NCBI RefSeq assembly: GCF_036077095.1
Contig: NZ_CP107961.1
Span: 62,001 to 126,000, forward strand
DNA: 64,000 nucleotides
Source: Streptomyces sp. NBC_00376
GTDB taxonomy: Bacteria > Actinomycetota > Actinomycetes > Streptomycetales > Streptomycetaceae
Reading direction: 5' to 3'
Shown: piece by piece, positions 57,901 through 64,000 of the stretch
Position numbering within the stretch: position 1 is the stretch's first letter
Layout: every line of letters begins with the position of its first letter
Translations under genes and position numbers: made by a program
Notes under the pieces: generated by a model
Told to the model about the DNA's origin: nothing
Databases searched by the model: none
The model's input: only the letters and a program-made list of their open reading frames with translations

Positions 57901-59072
57901 TCGGCGCCACCGCCCGCTGGGTGACCTGCGACGCGGGCGACCGCGCCGCGCTCGCAGCGGTCATCGACGAGATCGCCGCGCAGGACGGCGGCCTGGCCGG
58001 CGTCGTGCACGCGGCCGGTGTCGTGGACGACGGCGTCCTCGAATCCCTCACCCCCGAACGGATCACGGACGTGCTGCGGCCCAAGGCCGACGCGGGCTGG
58101 CACCTGCACGAACTCACCGCCCACCTCGACCTGTCCTTCTTCGCCCTGTACTCCTCCGCCGCCGGAACCTTCGGCGGACCCGGCCAGGCCAACTACGCGG
58201 CGGCCAACGCCTTCCTGGACGCCCTGGCCGCCGTACGCCGTGCCCAGGGCCTGCCCGCCACCTCGCTCGCCTGGGGGCCCTGGGGCGAGGGCGGCATGCT
58301 CGGCGAGCTCGGCGCGGGCGACATCGCCCGCATGAGCCGGGCGGGCATGACCCCGCTCTCCGCGGAGCAGGGCCTCGGCCTCTTCGACGCCGCCGCCCGC
58401 GCCACCGAACCGCACCTGCTCCTCACCCGGCTGACCCCGAACGAGTCGCAGGTACGCGCCGACATGCTGCCGCCACTGCTGCGCCCGTACTTCCGTACGG
58501 CCACCCGTCCGCAGGCCGCGGCCGGCCGGCCCGGTGCCGAAACGGCGGCGTCCCTCAAGGAGCAACTGTCCCGGCACACCGACGACGAGCGCTACCGCGC
58601 CGTGCTCGACGTGGTCCGCGAGGCGATCGCCACCGTGCTCGGCCACTCCTCGTCCGCCGTGGTCGAGGTGAGCAGGGGCTTCCTGGAGATCGGCTTCGAC
58701 TCCCTCACGGCCGTCGAACTCCGCAACCGGATCAACCAGGTCACCGGCCTCAAACTGGCGGCCACCCTGATCTTCGACCACCCGTCGCCGGAGGCGCTGG
58801 CCCGCCACCTCTCCGAGGAACTCGCCTCGGAGACCAAGGTGTCCGCCCTCGCGCTGCTCAGCGAACTGGACCGGATCGAAGCCTCGCTGGCCGTCGTCCC
58901 CGCGGACGACGACGACCGTTCCCAGGTCACGGAACGCCTGCGCGGTCTGCTCTCGGCCTGGACCGACAGCCGGCCCACGGCCGGTGACGGCCAGGACGAC
59001 ACGACCGACCTCGAATCCGCGACCGCGGACGAGCTCTTCGACCTTCTCGACGGCGAGCTGGGACTTTCCTGA
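48912..59072 (+). CDS. PKS-C: modular type I polyketide synthase, two modules
   Basis: 3386 residues. N-terminal docking coil (EETLRDYLKLVAADLHQTRQ), M1 KS-AT(methylmalonyl)-KR-ACP, M2 KS-AT(malonyl)-DH-KR-ACP, and a C-terminal docking region (LSELDRIEASL, then ATADELFDLLDGELGLS). KS Cys 204 and 1766; AT Ser 682 (GHSQGE, YASH) and 2219 (GHSIGE, HAFH); ACP Ser 1532 and 3264. ATG at 48912 follows GTGGGG by four bases. It starts with an extending KS, so the loading module is elsewhere. The docking tail is the type that meets an EEK-LxYLKR coil, as at the start of PKS-D just downstream, so PKS-C to PKS-D transfer is likely. Nine Ala-Asp repeats lie in the DH-KR linker. Confidence 0.96.
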   Translation: MANEETLRDYLKLVAADLHQTRQRLREVEARDSEPIAVVAMSCRYPGGVRNPEQLWQLVDSGIDAVSDFPEDRGWSRGDTGSGPQEGASFREEGGFIYDATDFDPAFFGISPREALAMDPQQRLLLECAWEALETAGITPDSLAGSRTGVFTGTTGQDYSHLLAPPPAGTEGYILTGTAASVVSGRIAYTLGLEGPAVSVDTACSTSLVNIHLAAQALRNGECTLALAGGATIMSTPSAFGGFSEQGGLAADARCKAFSAAADGTGWSEGVGILLLERLSDARRNGHDILAVVRGSAVNQDGASNGLTAPNGPSQQRVILDALANARLTTADVDVVEAHGTGTRLGDPIEAEALLATYGQNRPEDRPLWLGSLKSNIGHTQGAAGVGGVIKMVMAMRHGVLPQTLHADEPSPHVDWSAGAVELLTEARTWPATGAPRRAGVSSFGMSGTNAHILIEQAPETVAQSAEGAADGTAGEANAEAAGGATDGASDEASRAPALRTPAVPWVLSAKTEQALAAQAERLHAHLRDHFDIPLADIGHSLALTRTAFNHRAAVVAGEHADFLAALESLAEGTPSAAVVSGTAGRSSRPVFVFPGQGAQWFGMAVGLLESSPVFAARMAECAAALEPYVDWSLLDVVRGASGAPGLDRVDVVQPVLWAVMVSLAEVWRSFGVRPAAVIGHSQGEIAAAAVAGILTLGDAAKVVALRSRAIIALAGRGGMVSVAQPAAWVREKIAAWDGRISIAAVNGPSSVVVSGDPEALGELVTDCQANEIRARRIDVDYASHSAYVEEIETELAKLLAGIAPQSGDTALYSSLTGGLLDGTEMGAGYWYNNLRETVEFEQATRTALADGHTVFIEVSPHPVLTIGLQGTIDDAGSDAATIGTLRRDEDEAQRLLMSLSEAHCHGVDVDWTTVFGTGATRVALPTYAFQRTRYWPEFQYGATVAAAQSVDPDEARFWQAIEQGNLEALAGALDGADTEPLRAALPALTSWRRSRQERSTIDSWRYRVTWKPVPSTTEAALPGRWLLVVPENPADGDAELADTLADGLARHGAEIVRTTLRGLPDAGLPDIDGIVSLVGLDETPHAEFTALPGGLIATVDLVKFLIEAAGPAPLWTVTRGAVAVGRSDPPADPAQATVTGFGRVVGLEHPGWWGGQIDLPAVLDDRALARVAGILGTTGDEDQVAVRASGVFARRLVRAPFGEPVQSWNPRGTILITGGTGALGTFIARWLADQGAEHLVLTSRRGPAAPGAAELEAELTAKGVRATIAACDVSDRTAVENLVAGLRSQGDPVTAVIHTAGVSQLSSIEDTDHPTFADVITAKAAGARNLDHALGDDPLDAFVVFSSISGIWGSGGQGAYAAANTYLDAFAADRRARGRTATAVSWGAWGGAGMAKGEAEQLLSRRGLPVMDPDLTINAMRQAVEHGETTLTVADIRWDRFVPSFTVARRSPLLEDLPEVREILDEAEAEAGGAESGVTSALQRRLAGLTPAEQRNRMVELVRGEAAAVLGYADAGPLDTSRPFRELGFDSLTAVDVRNRLNTASGLRLPATLVFDHPTVAELAGHLLTLVLDEPAGDPSADQSTAHSTALSPTGAGPDEDPVVIVGMSCRFPGGANSPEDLWRVVAHGIDTVGDIPADRGWPGSDTADRPVAAGGWLAGAGDFDAGFFGINPREALAMDPQQRLLLEASWEALERSGIDPSSMRGSRTGVYIGASSQGYGSDVTRTPEGTEGYLMTGTATAVLSGRVSYTLGLEGPAVTVDTACSSSLVALHMAVQALRGGECSAALVGGVAVMATGTVFAEFSRQGGLAGDGRVKAFADAADGTGWGEGVGVLLVERLSDAVRNGHDVLAVVRGSAINQDGASNGLTAPNGPAQQRVIRQALAGSGLSAADIDVVEAHGTGTTLGDPIEAQALLATYGQERAEDRPLWLGSLKSNIGHTQAAAGVASIIKMVMAMRHGVLPRTLHVDTPSTEVDWSAGAVELLTEAREWPATEERPRRAGVSSFGVSGTNAHTILEEPPAVAHGTAGATTPGRPAPATVPWVLSGRGESALRAQAELLAEQVSGQTSADPAPLDTAWSLATGRAHLEHRAVVVAGDREKFLTGLKAIAAGIPAPGVVRGSVQGGRSAFLFSGQGSQRAGMGRELYEAYPVFADAFDAVCAELDRHLDQSVRDVVFGGSELIDQTVYTQAGLFAVEVSLFRLLEQWGVTPDYLLGHSIGELAAAHVAGVWSLEDAAALVAARGRLMQALPTGGAMVAVQATEAEVLPLLTGDVSIAALNGPDSVVISGDEDAVLAIASGFAKTKRLRVSHAFHSPRMEPMLAEFKAVADNLTFHAPKFPIVSNLTGEVAGEELLTAGYWVEHVRQAVRYLDGVRQLEAQGVTTYLELGPGGVLSAMGQDCVTDDEAGFVPALRKDRTETEALTTAVAELYAHGASVDWAAYYANTGARRVGLPTYAFQHEHYWLRSSGPALGDLSQMGMGTTEHPFLDASVSIAGSDGLLLSGRIGLDTHPWLADHAVMGTVLLPGAAFVDLAAHAAAEAGCDRVEELTIAAPLVLGTADAVVLQLWAGPAEDGRRPLEIHSRPAHEAAARWTRHASGVLVTDTAGQAGLALTAWPPQEAEPVPVDGVYDFMNGIGYGYGPVFQGLRAVWRGKDEVFAEVALPEDVWDEAGRFGLHPALLDSALHAIGVSGGSLAEGGQLPFAWTGVSVYAVGSPVLRVRITTADSGAVSLDLADAAGSPVARIDSLVMRPLSAGQLAPPSQGGSDSLFRLEWTPAGVPTSASTSADADADADADADADADADVVTVLEVPALGSVTGTDVVSGVHERVSDVLNRLQDWLGADHDDRARLVVVTRGAVAAGGSEVSDLAAAAVWGLVRSAQSEHPHRIGLVDLDDSVEGHDFLAALAASGEQQAAVRAGEVYVPRLARVTDPDPDAQPLPAVDGAVLVTGASGGLGGLVARHLVETWGARNLVLAARRPGGGPDGPGLIAEIESLGATARWVTCDAGDRAALAAVIDEIAAQDGGLAGVVHAAGVVDDGVLESLTPERITDVLRPKADAGWHLHELTAHLDLSFFALYSSAAGTFGGPGQANYAAANAFLDALAAVRRAQGLPATSLAWGPWGEGGMLGELGAGDIARMSRAGMTPLSAEQGLGLFDAAARATEPHLLLTRLTPNESQVRADMLPPLLRPYFRTATRPQAAAGRPGAETAASLKEQLSRHTDDERYRAVLDVVREAIATVLGHSSSAVVEVSRGFLEIGFDSLTAVELRNRINQVTGLKLAATLIFDHPSPEALARHLSEELASETKVSALALLSELDRIEASLAVVPADDDDRSQVTERLRGLLSAWTDSRPTAGDGQDDTTDLESATADELFDLLDGELGLS
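49005..53640 (+). other. PKS-C module 1: KS-AT(methylmalonyl)-KR(A-type)-ACP
   Basis: KS active site TACSTSLVNIH (Cys204) differs from the [11 protein letters not shown] of most other KSs here. AT Ser682 with GHSQGE and YASH. KR: GGTGALG (about 1218), Trp1353 and Tyr1361, Gln (not His) three before the Tyr, no LDD: A1-type, giving an L-hydroxyl without methyl epimerisation. ACP Ser1532. Adds propionate with a hydroxyl. Confidence 0.9.
53710..58825 (+). other. PKS-C module 2: KS-AT(malonyl)-DH-KR(B-type)-ACP
   Basis: KS Cys1766 (with [15 protein letters not shown] in place of GISPREA). AT Ser2219, GHSIGE and HAFH. DH His2518 in HAVMGTVLLPG and [19 protein letters not shown] (about 2951), VDD, Tyr3095. 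ACP Ser3264. Adds acetate and leaves a double bond. Confidence 0.9.
57273..57326 (+). repeat. Coding hexamer repeat (Ala-Asp)9
   Basis: Nine tandem GCCGAY hexamers, five GCCGAT then four GCCGAC, encode (Ala-Asp)9 at the junction between DH and KR structural halves of PKS-C module 2. A polyacidic linker expansion, in frame. Confidence 0.9.
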
Positions 59073-59084
59073 CCCCTCGTGATC

Positions 59085-59110
59085 GTCCCCGCGTCGACCG
59101 GCGCGGGGAC
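59085..59110 (+). terminator. Hairpin between PKS-C and PKS-D
   Basis: Perfect 9-bp arms GTCCCCGCG (59085-59093) and CGCGGGGAC (59102-59110) with an 8-base loop, 13 bases after the PKS-C stop, in the 88-bp gap before PKS-D. No U-tract. It may attenuate, stabilise or process the transcript rather than end it, since both genes are co-oriented. Confidence 0.5.
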
Positions 59111-59160
59111 TTCCGCGCCCCCTGCGCCGCCCCCGCCTCGCTCTCAAGGAGTGCCACGTC

Positions 59161-62100
59161 ATGTCGAACGAGGAAAAGTTCCTCGAGTACCTCAAGCGCG
59201 CCACGGCGGATCTGCGGGAGGCCCGTACCCGGCTGCGTGAATTCGAGGACCGGGACCGCGAGCCCATCGCCATCGTCGGAATGAGCTGCCGCTACCCGGG
59301 AGGCATCGGCTCCCCCGAGGACCTGTGGCGGCTCGTCGAGAACGGCGGCGACGGAATCTCGGAGTTCCCGACCGACCGGGAATGGGACGTCGAGCGGCTG
59401 TTCGGCGTCGACGAGGCGGGCACGTCCAACGCATGGGCCGGCGGCTTCCTGGACGGCGCCACCGAGTTCGACCCCGGCTTCTTCGGGATCTCGCCGCGCG
59501 AAGCCCTGGCGATGGACCCGCAGCAGCGGCTGCTGCTCGAAGCGTCCTGGGAGGTGTTCGAGCGCGCGGGCATCGACCCTGCCACGGTCAAGGGCAGCCG
59601 TACGGGCGTCTTCGCAGGCCTGATGTACCACGACTACCTGACGCTCATGCAGTCCCTCCCCGAGGGCGTCGAAGGCTACCTGGGCACCGGCACCTCCGGC
59701 AGCGTCGTGACCGGCCGCATCGCCTACACCCTGGGCCTGGAGGGCCCGGCCGTTACGGTGGACACGGCCTGCTCGTCGTCGCTGGTCGCCCTGCACATGG
59801 CGATCCAGGCGCTGCGTTCGGGCGAGTGCTCCATGGCGCTGGCGGGCGGCGTGACCGTCATGTCGACGCCGGGCACCTTCGTCGACTTCAGCCGTCAGGA
59901 CGGCCTCTCCTTCGACGGTCGCTGCAAGTCCTTCTCGGACGACGCGGACGGCACCGGCTGGTCCGAGGGCGTCGGCATGCTCCTCGTCGAGAAGCTCTCG
60001 GACGCCCGCCGCAACGGCCACCGGATCCTCGCGGTGATCCGCGGCTCGGCCGTCAACCAGGACGGCGCCAGCAGCGGCCTGACCGCTCCGAACGGTCCGT
60101 CGCAGCAGCGGGTGATCCGCCAGGCCCTGGCCAACGCGCGCGTCTCCGCCGCCGACATCGACGTCGTCGAGGCCCACGGCACCGGCACCACCCTGGGCGA
60201 CCCGATCGAGGCCCAGGCGCTGATCAACACGTACGGCCAGGAACGGGCGGAAGGCCGACCGCTGTGGCTGGGCTCCCTGAAGTCGAACATCGGCCACACC
60301 CAGGCCGCTGCAGGTGTCGCGGGCATCATCAAGATGGTCATGGCCATGCGCCACGGCGTCATGCCCCGAACCCTCCACGCCGACCGGCCGACCTCCCAGG
60401 TGGACTGGGAGGCGGGCGCGGTGGAGCTGCTGACCGACGCCCGGGAGTGGCCCGGGACGGGGGAGCGGCCGCGCCGTGCCGCCGTCTCCTCCTTCGGCGT
60501 GAGCGGGACGAACGCGCACGTGATCCTGGAGCAGGCGCAGGAGGATCCGGTCGAGACTCCTGTTGTCGAGTCGGTGGTGCCGGTGGTGCCTTGGGTGCTT
60601 TCGGCCAAGTCGGGGGAGGCGCTGGCGGCTCAGGCGGAACGGCTGCTGGCCCGAGTGGGTCAGGCGTCGCCGCTGGACATCGGTTACTCGCTCGCCCTGA
60701 CACGGGCACGCTTCGAGCACCGCGCGGTGGTGGTCGGCGGCACGCACGAGGACTTCGTCCGCGGCCTGGAGGCGATCGCCGACGGCAGGGTGCGGGGTGT
60801 TGTGGGCGCGGCCGGTCGTTCGGCGTTCTTGTTCTCGGGTCAGGGTTCGCAGCGGGCCGGGATGGGCCGTGAGCTGTACGAGGCGTACCCGGTGTTCGCC
60901 GATGCCTTCGACGCGGTGTGCGCGGAGTTGGACCGGCACTTGGACGAGTCGGTCAAGGACATCGTGTTCGGTGGGTCGGAGCTGATCGACCAGACCGTGT
61001 ACACGCAGGCGGGGTTGTTCGCTGTTGAGGTCGCGCTGTTCCGGCTGCTGGAGCACTGGGGTGTCACCCCCGACTACCTCCTGGGGCACTCGATCGGTGA
61101 GCTGGCCGCTGCGCATGTGGCGGGTGTGTGGTCGTTGGAGGACGCGGCGGCGCTCGTTGCCGCGCGTGGTCGTCTGATGCAGGCGCTCCCGACGGGCGGG
61201 GCGATGGTCGCCGTCCAGGCGACGGAGGCGGAGGTCCTGCCGCTGCTGGTCGACGGCGTCTCGATCGCCGCTGTGAACGGTCCGGACTCCGTCGTCATCT
61301 CGGGTGACGAGGACGCCGTACTCGCCATCGCGTCGGGCTTCGCGAAGACGAAGCGGCTGCGGGTCAGCCATGCCTTCCACTCGCCGCGCATGGAGCCCAT
61401 GCTCGCCGAGTTCAAGGCGGTCGCCGAGGGCCTGACCTTCCACGCCCCGAAGCTCCCCATCGTCTCCAACCTGACCGGCGAACTCGCGGGTGAGGAGCTG
61501 CTGACCGCCGAGTACTGGGTGGACCACGTCCGCCAGGCGGTCCGTTTCCTCGATGGGGTACGGCAGTTGGAGGCCCAGGGCGTCACGACGTATCTGGAGC
61601 TCGGTCCCGGCGGTGTCCTTTCCGCGATGGGCCAGTCCTGTGTCACCGACGACGAGGCCGGCTTCGTACCGGCCCTGCGCAAGGACCGTACCGAGACCGA
61701 GGCGCTGACCACCGCCGTGGCGGAGCTGCATGCGCACGGCGCCTCCGTCGACTGGGCCGCGTACTACGCCAACACCGGTGCCCAGTGCGTCGACCTGCCC
61801 ACCTACGCCTTCCAGCACCAGCACTACTGGCCCAAGAACTCCGTCCCGGCCGGTGATCTGACCAGCGTCGGTCTGAGCTCTTCCGAGCATCCGCTGCTCG
61901 TGGGCTCGGTCGCGCTCGCGGGCGAGGCCGTCTCCCTCTTCACCAGCCGGCTTTCGCTGGACTCGCACCCGTGGCTCGCCGACCACGCAGTCTTCGGCTC
62001 CGTCCTGCTGCCCGGCACCGCGTTCGTCGAGCTTGCGCTGCATGCCGGTGAGCGCGTCGGCTGTGCGGTGCTCGACGAACTCACCATCCAGGCGCCGCTG

Positions 62101-64000
62101 GTTCTGCCCGAGCGTGGTGCCGTGATCCTCCAGGTCGTCGTGGGTGCCGGGGCCGAGGACGGCCGCCGTCCGGTCGCCATCCACTCCAGCCCGGCCAGCA
62201 GCGTCGAGGACGAGACCTGGACTCTGCACGCGTCCGGTGTCGTTGCCGCCGAGGCCGTCGCGCACCCCGCTGTCGGGCTCGCCGAGTGGCCGCCGCGCGA
62301 TGCGGTGGTCGTCGAGACCGGCGGACTGTACGAGGACATGGCCGGTGCCGGGTTCGGCTACGGGCCCGTCTTCCAGGGCCTGCGGGCGGTGTGGCGGCGC
62401 GGGGACGAGGTGTTCGCCGAGGTCGCCCTCGACCAGGACCTCTGGGACGAGGCGGGCCGGTTCGGTCTGCACCCGGCGCTTCTCGACTCCGCCCTGCACG
62501 CCATCGGGGCGAGCGGTGGCCTGGGCGGTCTTGAGGGCCCGGGGCTGCCGTTCGTCTGGACCGGTGTGAGCCTGTCCGCAGTCGGCTCGCCCGTACTGCG
62601 CGTCCGGATCTCGGAAGGCCGGAGCGGCGCGGTGGCGCTGGACCTCGCCGACGGTACCGGAGCCCCCGTCGGGCGCGTCGACGCGCTCGTCCTGCGGCCG
62701 GTGACGGCCGAACAGATCGAAGGGGCTTCGCCGCGCGAGGGCTCCGACTCGCTGTTCCGGCTGGACTGGGTGCCGGCTCCGACAGCCCCGGTCGCCGATC
62801 CGGTGGGGGAGTTCGATGTTCTGGCTGTTCCTGGCCCTGATGCCGACGCCGATGTGGTTGCGGATGTCCACGGTCGTGTCACCGAGGTGCTCGCCCGGCT
62901 TCAGCGCCGGCTGACCGACGAGTCGTCCGCCCGTCTGGTGGTGGTGACGTGTGGTGCGGTGGGTGAGGTTTCGGATCTTGGTGCGGCTGCGGTGTGGGGG
63001 CTGGTGCGTTCGGCGCAGTCGGAGCATCCGGAGCGGATTGTTCTTGTTGATGTGGAGGGTGATCCCGCGGGGTTTGATGGGGTTGCGGGTCTGGTTGGTC
63101 TGGGTGAGCCGCAGGTGGCGGTTCGTGGGGGTGAGGTGCTGGTGCCCCGGTTGGGGCGGGTTGCTGAGCCTGCCGGCGCGGACGTTGCCGGGGCGGACGT
63201 TGCTGGTGCGGACGTTGCGGGTGTTGCGGGTGCGGTTCTGGTCACGGGTGCGGGTGGTGCGCTGGGTGGGTTGGTGGCGCGTCATCTGGTGACGGTGCGG
63301 GGTGTGCGGGATCTGGTGCTGGTGTCGCGGCGTGCGGGGACCGGGCTGGTCGCGGAGCTGGAGGGGTTGGGGGCGTCGGTCCGGTGGGTGGAGTGTGATG
63401 TCACGGACCGGGATGCGCTGGAGGGTGTGGTTTCCGGGATCGTCCGGGAGGGCGGTCTGGCGGGTGTGGTGCATGCCGCGGGTGTCGTGGACGACGGTGT
63501 GCTGGAGTCGTTGACCCCGGAGCGGGTCGCGGGTGTTCTGCGTCCCAAGGCCGACGCGGCCTGGTATCTCCACGAGCTCACGGCCGGTCTCGATCTGTCG
63601 TTCTTCGTGCTGTTCTCCTCGGCCGCCGGTGTCCTGGGCTCCGCGGGCCAGGCCAACTACGCCGCCGCGAACGCCTTCCTCGACGCCCTGGCCTCCATAC
63701 GCCACGCCCAGGGCCTGCCCGCCACCTCCCTCGCCTGGGGCCCCTGGGCCGAGGGCGGTATGGCAGGTCGCCTCGACGCGGCCGACATCGCGCGCATGCG
63801 GCGCGGCGGCATCCCGCCACTGTCGGTCGAGGAGGGGCTGGCGCTCTTCGACCAGGCCTTCGGAGCTGACGAGGCGGTTCTTGCCCCGGTCCGGTTGGAC
63901 CTCGGTGTGCTGCGCAAGGCCCCGGTCGTTCCGCATCTGCTGCGTGGTCTGATCCGTACGACGCATCGTCGTGCGGCGCGGGCCGGCAGCGGTCAGTCCT
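59161..64000 (+). CDS. PKS-D: modular type I polyketide synthase, N-terminal part (runs off the window)
   Basis: Open from ATG 59161 to the window end, 1613 residues visible. The ATG follows AAGGAG by nine bases. N-terminal docking coil ([20 protein letters not shown]), then KS-AT-DH-KR and the linker before the ACP. KS Cys204; AT Ser644 (GHSIGE, HAFH: malonyl); DH His942 in [10 protein letters not shown] and [22 protein letters not shown], Tyr1500. Predicted to add acetate and leave a double bond. The KR-coding part is nearly identical to PKS-A module 2 in inverted orientation. The ACP and any further modules are beyond the window. Confidence 0.95.
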   Translation, partial: MSNEEKFLEYLKRATADLREARTRLREFEDRDREPIAIVGMSCRYPGGIGSPEDLWRLVENGGDGISEFPTDREWDVERLFGVDEAGTSNAWAGGFLDGATEFDPGFFGISPREALAMDPQQRLLLEASWEVFERAGIDPATVKGSRTGVFAGLMYHDYLTLMQSLPEGVEGYLGTGTSGSVVTGRIAYTLGLEGPAVTVDTACSSSLVALHMAIQALRSGECSMALAGGVTVMSTPGTFVDFSRQDGLSFDGRCKSFSDDADGTGWSEGVGMLLVEKLSDARRNGHRILAVIRGSAVNQDGASSGLTAPNGPSQQRVIRQALANARVSAADIDVVEAHGTGTTLGDPIEAQALINTYGQERAEGRPLWLGSLKSNIGHTQAAAGVAGIIKMVMAMRHGVMPRTLHADRPTSQVDWEAGAVELLTDAREWPGTGERPRRAAVSSFGVSGTNAHVILEQAQEDPVETPVVESVVPVVPWVLSAKSGEALAAQAERLLARVGQASPLDIGYSLALTRARFEHRAVVVGGTHEDFVRGLEAIADGRVRGVVGAAGRSAFLFSGQGSQRAGMGRELYEAYPVFADAFDAVCAELDRHLDESVKDIVFGGSELIDQTVYTQAGLFAVEVALFRLLEHWGVTPDYLLGHSIGELAAAHVAGVWSLEDAAALVAARGRLMQALPTGGAMVAVQATEAEVLPLLVDGVSIAAVNGPDSVVISGDEDAVLAIASGFAKTKRLRVSHAFHSPRMEPMLAEFKAVAEGLTFHAPKLPIVSNLTGELAGEELLTAEYWVDHVRQAVRFLDGVRQLEAQGVTTYLELGPGGVLSAMGQSCVTDDEAGFVPALRKDRTETEALTTAVAELHAHGASVDWAAYYANTGAQCVDLPTYAFQHQHYWPKNSVPAGDLTSVGLSSSEHPLLVGSVALAGEAVSLFTSRLSLDSHPWLADHAVFGSVLLPGTAFVELALHAGERVGCAVLDELTIQAPLVLPERGAVILQVVVGAGAEDGRRPVAIHSSPASSVEDETWTLHASGVVAAEAVAHPAVGLAEWPPRDAVVVETGGLYEDMAGAGFGYGPVFQGLRAVWRRGDEVFAEVALDQDLWDEAGRFGLHPALLDSALHAIGASGGLGGLEGPGLPFVWTGVSLSAVGSPVLRVRISEGRSGAVALDLADGTGAPVGRVDALVLRPVTAEQIEGASPREGSDSLFRLDWVPAPTAPVADPVGEFDVLAVPGPDADADVVADVHGRVTEVLARLQRRLTDESSARLVVVTCGAVGEVSDLGAAAVWGLVRSAQSEHPERIVLVDVEGDPAGFDGVAGLVGLGEPQVAVRGGEVLVPRLGRVAEPAGADVAGADVAGADVAGVAGAVLVTGAGGALGGLVARHLVTVRGVRDLVLVSRRAGTGLVAELEGLGASVRWVECDVTDRDALEGVVSGIVREGGLAGVVHAAGVVDDGVLESLTPERVAGVLRPKADAAWYLHELTAGLDLSFFVLFSSAAGVLGSAGQANYAAANAFLDALASIRHAQGLPATSLAWGPWAEGGMAGRLDAADIARMRRGGIPPLSVEEGLALFDQAFGADEAVLAPVRLDLGVLRKAPVVPHLLRGLIRTTHRRAARAGSGQS
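62924..63752 (+). repeat. Inverted repeat arm B: KR of PKS-D
   Basis: 829 bp, reverse-complement partner of 26451-27264. Carries three Ala-Asp-Val-Ala-Gly units (about 63175-63220), one more than arm A, which accounts for the 15-bp length difference. Confidence 0.85.

Overview
The window reads as the core of a large modular type I polyketide synthase (PKS) gene cluster from a Streptomyces-like actinomycete. Evidence: very high GC, actinobacterial PKS docking coils, a SARP and a LAL-family LuxR regulator, an acyl-CoA carboxylase beta/epsilon pair, and a TTA (bldA-type) codon in a regulator. I cannot name the product.

Layout. 2-861 (+): 3' end of an acyl-CoA carboxylase beta subunit plus its small epsilon subunit (extender-unit supply). 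833-5962 (-): a SARP regulator, a type II thioesterase and a large LAL regulator. 6185-47018 (-): two PKS genes read right to left, PKS-B (35850-47018, two modules) then PKS-A (6185-35824, six modules), 25 bp apart and ended by a perfect 21-bp inverted repeat. 47019-47402: a divergent promoter hub. 47403-48659 (+): a class II DAHP synthase. 48912-59072 (+): PKS-C, two modules. 59161 to beyond 64000 (+): PKS-D, at least one module.

Predicted assembly logic, from domain order and signature residues. PKS-B: methylmalonyl, DH-ER-KR; then methylmalonyl, KR only. PKS-A: malonyl/hydroxyl; malonyl/ene; malonyl/ene; a DH-KR module with NO acyltransferase; a KR module with TWO tandem acyltransferases; and a module whose KR looks dead (beta-keto). 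PKS-C: methylmalonyl/hydroxyl, then malonyl/ene. PKS-D: malonyl/ene. No loading module and no thioesterase domain is present on any of the four proteins, and all start and (where visible) end in docking sequences, so the first and last parts of the assembly line lie outside the window. The DAHP synthase suggests that a shikimate-derived starter or building block is used.

Most unusual point: PKS-A module 4 has lost its whole AT fold by a clean in-frame gap (FVFP joined to DRD at residues 5545/5546), while the next module carries an extra KS-AT-linker-plus-AT cassette closely matching module 2. I propose that the extra AT serves the AT-less neighbour. Modules 3 and 4 also share a 1.68-kb stretch in which I found no mismatch, and PKS-A module 2 and PKS-D share an inverted repeat of about 0.8 kb, so recombination between modules has been active and recent.
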